This document shows positions 1 to 12,100 of a stretch of DNA of 64,000 bases, one piece after another. The DNA lies in assembly GCA_030549495.1 (NCBI GenBank), contig JAUIRK010000003.1:228501-292500 (forward strand), read 5' to 3'. Each line of letters starts with the position of its first letter. The first letter of the stretch is position 1. This DNA is from Nectonema munidae. Lineage: Eukaryota; Nematomorpha; Nectonematoida; Nectonematidae. The notes under the pieces are model-generated. The model made no database searches and had not been told where the DNA came from. It saw only the letters and a list, made by a program, of their open reading frames with translations. Both the position numbers and the translations under genes were made by a program.

Positions 1-1
1 A

Positions 2-177
2 GAAATCTTTCTCAACTTTGCGCCTGTGAAAGTGATAAATCTGTTTATTTCACAGAAGCACTCAGGTCAACTGGCGAACACATTAAAAGTGGAAAAGAGT
101 AATCCGGAAAAAGTTTCTATTGAAAAGCGTAATCGACCCTTTATCTCTTCAATGCTCGTAACTTGCGATATTGGCAC
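2..177 (+). CDS. Exon, start uncertain (2 or 56), ends phase 2
   Basis: The frame is open from base 2 to the donor CAC|GTAAGA at 178. An acceptor CACAG at 51-55 would give a 122-base exon starting in phase 0 with KHSGQLANTLKV; without it the exon continues off the window. The translation ends in NRPFISSMLVTCDIG, carrying the P-F-I-x-x-M form of the motif shared with later exons. Strong donor; the acceptor pyrimidine tract (CTGTTTATTTCACAG) is good. Confidence 0.55.
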
Positions 178-3100
178 GTAAGAAAGCAAAACTATTCGTC
201 TAATTTCATTTTTTTATTGGAATTGTAGTTTGTTCATCAGATTCTTTAATAAACGTGACAAATTCTTATAATAATAGCTAAAAGTATTCTCACTGATATT
301 TAAGTCTATCCTTAAATTAATATGTAATTCCCACAAAATTAAAATCAACAATAAATTTTATAAAATCAATCAGTTAGATATTTAGTATTTATATTTTTGT
401 TTTAATAAACTGAATAACATATAATTGATAACTAAATCTAAATATATTGACTAACTAAATACAATCGATTAAAAATGTTAAGATAAACTAAGGATCTTAT
501 CTATAGCACTTTTTCTATACAGTCATACCTTCTTTAATTAAAGAAGATTTAAATTAAATACCTCAAACGAATAATGTCTATGTGTTCTTTATGCTTGTAT
601 TTTATCAGTCTTTTTGTACTTTTGAATTGTAATCACAAGACTTGTTTTATAACAAATCTTGTATAAGTAGATTTTTTCACTAATTTGGACCTTAGCTAGA
701 CCTACTTTGTCTCCTTTGAATTGTATTTTAGTGTTTTAAATTCCTTTTCGATCCCATTTTTGCTTTTTCATCTTTATTTTATCTTTTTTCGATTCTCTTT
801 TACCGTTGTTGATCCTATTTAAAATATTTTAGATTCTATTTTAATTTTTTTCAATTCTAATCTAAATGATATAAACGCAAAATAGGTTGAACAAAGTAAA
901 ATAGTATTGAAAAAGGATAAGATCACTGTATAACCCGTTTAATATTCTATATTTATAACCTTTTCTTCTTATATCTTTGCCACTTTTTAGTATTTGTTTA
1001 GTAATATTAATATATATGCTCAACAAATAACTACATCTAAATTGCTCTTGTATAAAAAAATGTTGTGAATGATTTAAGCATATGTAGCAACCGTGTATCT
1101 TTTTTTTAAATAGAGATTTCTCAAAAGCTGAGTTGAAAATGTCAAAATTTGCTTCAAATACTTTCAGTTCAAAGAAAACAAGTCCAATATTAAATCTTTC
1201 GTACCCCGTTAAGATCAAAAGCAATCCAATCCAAAAGTATGTCAAAAACAAAAACTTAAATGTGAGAAAGAAGTTTCCCATTTTCTTTTGTTTTCCCAAA
1301 AGTAATCCCTTTATTTTTACTCTTCTTCCAGCCCAATAACATAAAATGATACTTTTATTTCCATATCTAAATATTTGAGGGCCACAGACAAAAGACACTC
1401 TGACAAAATCCCCTATCAAATGTATTTGGTTACTTTTTGATTTTATTGTTTAAACGGGTAATTAAATCATTATTACTTCGTAACATTATTTGATTAAAAT
1501 TAATAGATCCAAAATTTTCATTCTTTTACAGGGATTGAGAGAAAAATGACAAAAATTTAATACAAGTGCACAAAAATATTCAAATTTTTAACTTAAAAAA
1601 TATTTTTAGAACGAGTAGAAAAAATTTGGAGATTTTGTTAGTTTAGAAAATAAATTTTTGTGTTCCTTTATTCTTAGGTTTTTTGAAAAATAAGAAATGA
1701 CTTATTAGTCTAGTAATTAAACTAAAACTAAAGGTAAGATTTTTGAAAACGTTTTTAATGACTTACCAATTTTGGGTTTGAAACTTGAAAAATTAATAAT
1801 TAAGACTAGAAAGGAAAAACCATAGTTTCAATTAGAGAGGAATCCCAATTTGCAAATTTCTAGTTTGATATTATTTGAAAAATTATTGTAAAATTATTGT
1901 AATTTTGAAATTTTATTGTAATAAAAACATGCCAATTTAAAATAAAGAATATCAAATTTGAATGGAAATATGATCAATTTGAATAAAACAGGATAAATAA
2001 TTCGGTTTTCAGCAATTATGTTCTGAAACAATATTTAAAATTTGAAGTAGAGAAAAAATATTGAGAAAACTTTAAACAAATTATAGGAATTAATTTTTCC
2101 TATATAGCTATAATTCCGTGTAATATGTGATAATAATTGGTATAAAAATATAAACTTACTTACTCAAAAAAATAATAAGTAAAAACAACTAACTAAAGTA
2201 ATTAAGCTTATTGTCCAAAAACGACTTCTTTCAAAGTAAAAATTATGTTGTTATAAATTTTACTATAAAATTAAAGTAAACAGAGCCCTATATAATACTA
2301 AATAGGACTTATATTTTATACTATATAAGCTGGTAAAAATTTTACGATAAGGCGGTTCTATTAGTAAAAGGCACATGTACAAATTGATTTTATGAAATAT
2401 TTACAAATCATCATAAAATGAAGAAATTACCAACGTCAAAACTCATTTTTTCAAGACTCTTTAGAAACTCAAATATTAATATTTGAGAAAAAAAGTGATA
2501 GCAAAGGCTTTTCTCAAAAATAAAGATTGAATGAAATCAAAAGAATTTTTCCAAAATCTAGCGAAATATGAAAAATGAACCATTCCAGAATTTTTTTAAA
2601 AGCATAACAATAGAAATCATGAACAATTTTTTTAATAATTTTCATCGTCATCAGTTATACCCATTAAGTTATGTTGACTAAATAATAATGTATTTTTTCA
2701 TGGGAGGGTATTTTAAATTGAAACAAAATAAACTCATAAGCAAGCCACAAAAAAAGCTTCAGAAAGTTATCACAACAGAAGGTATTGCTTCCTCTAATTC
2801 CTAGGCAGAAGAAGTTTTTTTCATTTTATAAATGTCTTCTTTTATAATGAGCAAAATTGGAAGATTAGTAGTTTCATGGGTTCTTCCTTCAAAATGAAAA
2901 ATATCTCAACTTTCTTTAAAAAATAAAAGAAGAGATAGGAGAGTCAATATTTGCTTTATTTCTAAAAAAAAAATTTTAACAGAAAAAAACTTCAATGTTA
3001 GGGTATCTCTACAGCTTAGTATTTGAAATTCAAAGGTTCTATTCAAAGGTTTCAAACTCTTAAATTAAAATTACAAGTAATTATGAGTAAGCATCCCTAA

Positions 3101-6100
3101 GCATAATGTCAAGATATTGTCTGACCAATTTAACTGCTTTGATTTTCACTAAAGCAATCAAAAGAAAAAAGTACTTTCTTTTCATAAATTGACGTAACCC
3201 TCGGTATTTCACAAAAAAATTCCATTTTATATGTTGAACTTTTTTCTGTTTTCAGTAAGTTTAGTAATAGCTGTGTTGTAATGATTCAAATTCTCAACAA
3301 AAACTTTTATAAATATCTTCATTAATAATGTTACGCTCCAATCTCAAGAATCTTTCGGTTAACTAAACTTTTTTTTTTATTTTTTGTAAAAAACTAAAAT
3401 TTACTATTTTCTTGATCCGTTCAAAAAGAATAAGAATCTAAAATTTCTTTTGCTTTGATATTTTCTTTAAATGATATTTTACTTACTGTAAATACCTTAA
3501 AATTGAAAATATGTTCTGATATCTATGAATTTTTTGTTTATCATATCAAGTTAATTATTATTGATTCTATCGCAAAGTAAGACAACCAAGGAAGCAAGTT
3601 CGAAAAATTATGTATTATTTTTTTTTATATATTTTACTATTTATTTTTTTTAGTATAAGGACAAAATATATAATTTCTACGATTCTAATTTAGTTCTTAA
3701 AAGTCAAGAAGAAGAAGGAGTGTGAAGCTTCAATAGGCCAGGTACCAACTAGAACGAAAAATCAAAAAGATGAAATAAAATAACATTCATAAAAAATATC
3801 GAGCAAAGTAAAAATAAAAGTGACACCGCCTAACTTTATTCCGTAATAAGTTTAAAAAGTAAAAAAGTCTAAATGTTTTTAAACAGATGGGTACCATCAA
3901 TAATTCCTTGAGTTTAAGTTTTCAAATTTTTAATTAATAAATCACCAATTTTGTTTTTGTTTCTTTATATTTATCAATAACTGTCTTTCAGATTGATACA
4001 AAAATGCAATTTTAGCTTAGTTTTCTTGACATAATAGTTGAATAATCTAAAAAACTATATTTAAATTTGAAAAAATATTAAAATTTTAAAACTTAAAAAT
4101 AAAAGAATAACTAAATTTGAAAATGTTTTAACTAAAGACAATTTATTTTGTTTAAATTATAGTAACATTTAAATTAATTAAATAAAACATTTGATATTTT
4201 AAAAACTTTTAGATAAAAAAGTATTTAATTCCTAATAAATAGTTTCTTTAAAAATTTCTTTATTATAATGAAATTTTATGTTAAATAGAATTTTTAGAAA
4301 ATTAGCTGTATTTTTAAATGGGCTAGTAGTGGGTTCGCTATTTCTACTTAAATCAAAATAAAAAACTCTTTTGCATGCATTCTTAATGAATATCACTTCG
4401 ACAATCTTTCATATTGCAACAATTTTTAAAGAAATACAAAAACAAAAAATTGAAAAAGATGTTGAAACGGAAGCACCAACTTGTACTATCGAAAACATTT
4501 TTCAAGACTCTCAGGTATTTCACCTTTTTATACTTTCTTTTTGACGATTTTTTTCTATTGGATTCATTTTCTGCATCTAAACTTTTTCTAAATTTAATAA
4601 TAGTCAAATAAATTGATTGATTTTGATAAGTTGACTTTATTTAAAATAAAATTTTTGACATGTTGGTTCTAAATTCTACAAGAGTTTTGTTTCCATTAAG
4701 AGCACCCTAAAAAACTCTTTTAATCTTTTGAAATTTTTATTTATTCAAGCATTTTTTCAAAACAAAAATTCAACAATGAATTTATTTATCAATATTTTAT
4801 AGAAATCTTTCTACAGCAATTACGCTGAGATTTCAAAATTTGAGGAAAACTTTGAAAAGACAAGCTCAAAGTCAAATTCTCTGCCATACATTGCTGAAAG
4901 AAGCAGCCTCAATCGGTGAGATTTCAAATTTTTTTCCCATGCAAAGTTGTTATGGAAGGAAAAGTTTTAACTCATAAATTTTCTTTTATATGCTTATAAA
5001 TAAAGTTACAATATGCTCTATCAAGTTATTCTATTATTTCTATTTAAGTCAAAATAAAGCAAATCTAAAAAGGCCACAACTAGTTGTAACGTCTACTTGC
5101 AAATTAACCGAAAAACCAAACAACTTTATTCATTACCCTGTCACTTTCCAAGAGTGTCCGTATAATTCGCTTAAAAACAAAGAATTTCAGATTGATAAAA
5201 ATGGACCAATCAAAGTTAACTTTGCAATTAGTAAGTTTTAACAATCAAGGTTCGGTGTTTTATCTAAATCAGAAATTTTTATAAATATGTCGGCTAAATT
5301 TTATTTTCCATTGATTTATTCTGAAACTAAGCAGTATTTATTAAAATAACAAAAAAATTAAAACTCAAAAACAAGTTAATTTGGTACTCTGACATTTAGC
5401 CGAAAGACAATTGGCCGACAGACATCTGACCGACAGACATCTGACCGAATGGACATTTAGCCGACGTACATTTCACTGAACGGTCATTTGACAGAACACA
5501 CAATTGACCGAACAGAACAGAACAGAACAGACAATTGATTTTTCGGCCAAATGCCCGGACACGGTAAAGATGCGTATGTTATCTTACACTATTTATAAAA
5601 CAATTTTGTATATCCTTACGAGCCACCAATGAAATGTATTCGTCTACAGAGCACACGTTTCATGCTTATACACTCAGGACTAATTTGCTATATTTTTGTA
5701 TGTTATAAGGGTCTAACTAATTACTGACCAACAAAAAACTGCCCCACAATCTTCCATTTTATGATTGGATTTGAAAATATGCTATACTATAATATACTAA
5801 ATTAACATCGACTCTAAGACTAACAATATTCTAACTATGCTAACACTCACTCTAAAACTAAAAATATTCTACCTATGCTAACACTCACTCTAAAACTAAA
5901 AATATTCTACCTATGCTAACACTCACTCTAAAACTAAAAATATTCTACCTATACTAAAACTAACTCTAACAATATTCTAACTATACTAAAAGTTTATTCT
6001 AAATTCTAATGTTTATTCTAAATTCTAAAATCTATTCTAAATGTCTATTGTCGATCAAATGTCCGTTCGGTGAAATGTCTGTTCGGCCAAATGTACGTCG

Positions 6101-9100
6101 GCTAAATGTCCATTCGGTCAGATGTCTGTCGGCCAAATCTCAGGACACGGTTAATTTTATAATAGGCGGCATAACTTTCAACTTTTTATACGCAAAAAGT
6201 AATAAAATAAGAAACGTGAATCTGGTTTACTACGCTATCAAATAAAAGCCATTAATTTTATGAAAGTAAATATGAAGGAGAAAATTATTTTTTCATAATA
6301 ATCGCACACATTTATCCAAAACATTTAATTGTAAAGCTTTCTGAGAAGACTCTTAAAATATGATGAGGAAGTAGAGATAAGATTGAGTATATATGAGTAA
6401 GCATGAATTTAAGTGATTCAAATTATTCTTCCATAAAGGTCTTTTTTAAAATAACAACTCACCACACTTTCCTACCTTTGTTTTTTGCCTATTCTATCCT
6501 ATTTTTCTTTCATCGACTAAATAAGACTTCATGAACAGAGATATTACAAAAATTTTCACTGACAAAATAATATTGGTTACAGAAACTACTTTGAATAGTT
6601 AATGTAACTTTTCTGTTCTTGGTAATGATTATAGTAATTTACTATTTCAATATAGTAAAGATAGTTTAATATATTGAAATATTGGTAATTTTGCACTATC
6701 TTGACATCAAATTTGTATTCTCTGAATGATGCTTGATTGACTCATTTGAACTAAAGGTGACGAATTCAGAATGTGTAGGAACACTCTGACAGATCACGAG
6801 GTTATCGTACTCGAATAATAAAAATGTTTTTTGGGTAATTGGAGCTAAATTCTTTGCAAACATGTTGCCAACATCGTTCGACACCTTAGAAGGCCATTGA
6901 ACGAAATCTAAAATGGATTTTGGTCTATAAGTACATATATATCAAAAACATTTGTTTGCTATAGAAAGTTTTTTACTTCTTAAAGGTAATTTTAATGTGT
7001 TGATTTTAAGAAGTGCAAATGGTAGATGAAAATATCAAACTGCACAACATATTTTCTTCGAAAAGCTACAACAACTTTATTCTTGCTTATAAGGTTATTT
7101 TCAAATCAATTTTGTGAATATATCTCCTTAAATTTATATAGAGTAATAATGTTTCAACAAGTCAGACCTTTAATAAACTAAATTTGATTTGATTTGATTT
7201 TGTATGAAAATATACAAGTTATACCAGCATATATATATTCGTTTAGTATAGCTTTTATTTTTGTGGGCGTATTTCATGAAGAAGGGACACTCACACCACC
7301 TTTTGTCGAAATGAGCAATGATAGTGGATTTGAACTAGAGACATTGTGGTATCTAAACCAAAGATCAAGAAACCTTACATATCCCTTTGTTTAGCATGTT
7401 CATATGTTATATATAGTGTGTGGTTCTTGTGATTTCATTTCAAATCTCATTCTATTTTGCTTTTTACCTAAATCCAATGAAAGTGCACGTTATTATGTAG
7501 ATAAAACATTATCAATACACATATATTGTTGAATATGATTTATACATGCTTTTTAAATTCATTTTATATTGAATTTTAAACGAATATTTGTTATCTTTAT
7601 GCAAAAAAAAAACAAAATTTAATTTACTATTTTTAGAACTAAAAATTGAATATCTGAAAAAATCTAAACCTAAATAATTTAAATTAATTAATTAAACCTA
7701 TATAATTAATACAAGCTCTTGAGAAAAATATATCAGACCTCTTTCTTTATTATCTTATAAATTTATATTTTTTGGATAAATCTCAGTTAAATTTTAACTA
7801 ATTTCGTGGAATATTCTACAGAATGAAATTTTTTCTAAGAAATTTAGTAACAATCTTCATTTTATCGTGCAATATCACACAAATTAAAATTGTATCTTTT
7901 TTTCAATGAAAAAGTTCATTGCATGTAATCTTAAGATTTGACCCAAATAAAGTATTACGTGGCTCAGAATAAGTATATAAAGGAAATTTTTTCAATTTGC
8001 ATTACATTATTGGTAATTTTTTATTGGTGATCATTTTTATTGAGTTTTGGTTCAATAATTTCACATTTTTTATTTAGTCTATTTATTACATTTATAGAAA
8101 CATTCATGCAAAGAGAATACAAAAACGAAGTTAAGTAGAGCCTCCACTTCCAAGATAAAAACGCTAAACTCGTGTTCTCACGAAGATACAGCAAAAAAAG
8201 AAAAGTAAGATCTTAGTTTTAGCAAATAAACCATTTCCAAAATATTGACAAATTAAAATACACCCAGTGTTATAAGTGCTATGCAAAAACACAGAACAAT
8301 TTACAAATTTTGTTCTACAGCACAGTTACAATTTACTAAAAGGCAAAATAAATAACATAACTATCATGATGGTTTTTTTTGTATCTCTCTTTTTGTATGA
8401 AATTAATTGCATAAATCTTTCCTTTCCTTAATATTTAAGTATACTACGTGTATTTTAATTTAAATGTTCTTTCAAAATGGAAAATCAAATTTGCATAATT
8501 AATTTCAAACTACTATCATTTTCGTGAAGAAATTATTGTGTGTTGAAACTTTTCATCTTAGTTAGTGTTCCAAAAATATTTTTTATTAACTCCATTTGTA
8601 TAATTATTATTAAATATTTTGAATAAAATAAATCTGAAAAATAATTTTTAGATGATGTGTAACTAAAATCGGACTATGAAGTCTTGCTATTTCACGTTAA
8701 TTAGGAGATGTTCTAACTACTTCCTCATATTTATCTTTAAATATTTTCGTCAACGCCTATTTGTTCTTTATCTATTAAAAAAGGTGTTCCGAATTTCCTT
8801 AGCTTTGATTTTGCTTGTTCAGTGTTTTTTTGTGCTTTTAAAGTTCTTGGCACTTTCTATTGAAGTCAATAGCCGAAAATTATTTAATTTTTTAAAAGAT
8901 TTTTGCATTTCCCGTTTTCAGCACTTTGAGAACCAGTGCGAACCATGAAAAGGAAATCTTCTGCGTTAAGTGTAAAAAATTCCTTTGAAAAATAAAGAAA
9001 ACAATTGGTCTTCAAAATTCGTATATAGGAGGGACGGGCAAAAAGTGTGTTTACTTATTTTGGGAGTACCTTTTAATTGAAAAGCAGTGGTGAAAGATGC

Positions 9101-12100
9101 GCGCAAAGTAAGTAAATTAGTGTTTTATTTGAAAAAATGATTTAGAAAAATTAAATTATTTGCATACTTACTTGCCAAGTCCTTCATTTTATTTAAATGC
9201 AATTTTTCCCATTTTCTTTATTAATAAATAATATTTTTGATAAAGTGATTTACTTCTGAAGATAATCTTCTTCTTAAGAGTTAATCACCTTCAAATCTTT
9301 TTCAAATTTACGGGCCAAAAATGAGGTCGTTTCATATGCTTGGGGGTTTCTTATAGACCATTAAATATTTTATAAATTATTGTTTTAATCGCATATTGAT
9401 TTTTCATCTAATTAAAAAAAACTTCTTGTCAATTTGTGATGTCATTAAACATTGATATGTTGTACATTTTGTGAAATAAAGTATAATAAGTCCAAATAAA
9501 TGTTTTCCTATATGCTTTGTAGCACTCCAAGTCGAGTCTTCTTATACCTTTTAATTCTGCAAAATACTATTTCATTGCTTAGTGGTTATGCCCAGGTTTA
9601 AGGTTTAATATTTATAAAATTATAAATAAATAAAATAAATTTAAAACTCTTCCTTATAAAGAATAATCAAAACTTACCAAAAAGGGATTCTCTTATTTTA
9701 TGAAAAGCTCTCCCAATTATTTGTCTGTCAAATGAACTTTATTTTTACGAATTCTTATCACAGTTTGACGCCATATTTTCAAGGCAGTTTCTAAAAAAGC
9801 AAATAAAACGAATTTAACAAACATTAAATCTAAAAAAACTTTACCTTTTTGACAGTTAAATATTATCACCTACAAATATAAATTTTGAATCATGAAAATT
9901 AGATTTTTTTCATTTTTTATATTTGCTTTTTTTTGTTTTTACAATTTTTTTATAGCGAATTTGCTAACTAATTAAATATCATGGACCAATTAACAAATGA
10001 ATGAACTTTCTAAACAACCGAATGATTAACTTACTTATTAACTAAAATCAGTTTTATGTTCGCACAATCTGACATTGTTTTAAAGCATACTTAAAATGCT
10101 CATAATTTTCATAATGGATTCCCTCTATCTTAAAAATAAGTCAGTGTATTTACATTTTTAACTTTACAAATAGAAATCTAAATCTCCCGAGTGTCTCTTT
10201 GGAAGTTAAAATGCTTGACTTTTGTAGGAAGAAAGGAAATAATTTGGTGATTCACAATGAAAAAGTAAGATCAACTTTTAGATTTTAACTTAATGAATAA
10301 ATATTAATGCCTTTTTAGCTTCAACAAGCAACTTTTATTGCAACTAAAGAACCTTGTGGTTACAATACTTTCTTGATAAAGACAAATGATGCGCCTACAC
10401 TTAAAAGTATTCTACTTTTTAAATACGCATTTTTAACTAAATGTTATCTAGAACTATTTGTCAACAATATATCTAAATTTTGAGTCTTAAAATAATGCCA
10501 AAATGATTATCTTTTGAAATTATATGTCAAAGGGAAAAACTTGTTCTTGTGGTTATAGAGAATTCATCTCTAGCATTATTTTTTCAATTAGTACATTTTT
10601 ACGTGAATTTTATCATATATATATATATTATGGGCGCCATAGATTAGATGGGTCTTTGTAATTTCTTTTTAATGCAGGATTCGTAATTCAAAATATGAAT
10701 GATATTCTTTTTATGTAGAAGTAGAGTTTTTAAAGTTGACTGCCAGGAAATTAGAAGAGTTTTGCTGAAGGTTAGGCAATTACTTAAATGTTATGCTTTT
10801 TGAGGATGCCTTTAATTTTATTGATATGCATTTAATCACTATTTAGTACTAAGCATTTTTGTTGAACGGGAGCCAATGATATATTTAAAATGAATAAATT
10901 TTTTTTTGATTAATTGACAAATTTATTATTTAAAATCCTACAAATTCAAAAATATAGATAATAACTTATGTAACAGCGTCTCCCCGAATGAGGTATATAA
11001 AATCTTACCTCTACAAAAATATGAAGAGAAAGTTGAACCTTGTCCCTCCCATTATTTTTAAATTTTGTAACATCGTCTCTCCGAATGAGTTATATCAAAT
11101 CTTAGCTCTAGCAAAATATAATAAGAAAGTTAAACCTTGTCTCCCCAATCATTTGTATCAAAACATGCATATCAAAATATGGAATAGAAACCACCGTAGT
11201 ATACAGATTGGGAATGGCAAACAAGTTGTAAACAGACGTTCAAGCGATACAGGAGAAGAGTTTCCTAAACCTCTTCATACTGAAAACATAAACATTACAA
11301 CTATATTTGTTTCCATGAAATAAAACTGCAATTTCAAAGTTAAAAGGTTTGAACTTTTGTATAGAATTTTGAAATGGTGCTTTCAATATGTATGTGTATG
11401 TAAAATATTGTTTGAACATTTTTATTTTAAGTATCTTTTTTCAGTATTTCACCAGTTTTATATTTAAATATATAATAAGGTCTGACAGGTTGTCTCCTGC
11501 AGCTCTTGCCAGACCTGTGATTTTAAATAAAAAAAATAAATTTAATTTAAAAAATAATTTGAAAATATTTTCATTATGAATTTTTCTGCTAAATTTGATA
11601 TATAGTCAAATAATATAAAGTTTGTTTTTAAGCCGCCAGTTTCACGTAGCGAAGTCTGCCTTTCTCTACGAAAATAAATACACAACTATAACATAAGTCC
11701 TTATAGAACCAAAATGAGTCTTTTTCTATGTGCATTTGTCATTTCATAATTTAAAGCATTCATACTTTTTGCGTTTATATTAATAAAATTTGTTCTGTTT
11801 TTATATTTGAAAGTCTAACTTTTGTTTTTAATATCAGGTATTTTGCATACGATTCCATAGCCAAAGATAAGAAATCGCTTTGAAATATTTCTTTACTAAA
11901 TTCTGATGAAACACTTTTTACTCTTAAAGGTCATGTAACAAAGGCGACTTTTTCTAAAACTTTCCGTGGAGAAAATCAAAAGCCAACTTATTTTCCTATC
12001 ATTTGCGTGAGTATATTTTACATTTTCTATAATAGATTAACTTTTTTTCAGAATTATTTTTTTCGGAATCTTAACTTATTAAAATTTTTAAATATTTCAG

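Noticed and set aside
3654-3718. Alternative exon after TTTTTTTAG reading YKDKIYNFYDSNLVLKSQEE
   Set aside because: Donor GTGTGA is poor and the phase does not join known neighbours; kept only as an alternative to 3694-3741.
7194-7394. 66-codon + frame with GC-richer second half, looked like an exon
   Set aside because: It is the complement of a SINE: B box and 45-bp tail match the copy at 54676-54835.
8676-8948. 90-codon + frame, Leu/Phe-rich
   Set aside because: No splice signals in phase, length within chance expectation for this composition, no family.
10988-11323. 111-codon + frame
   Set aside because: Runs over a 97-bp tandem repeat that is not in frame; length near chance expectation; no donor in the frame that shows a motif-like SFLNLF.
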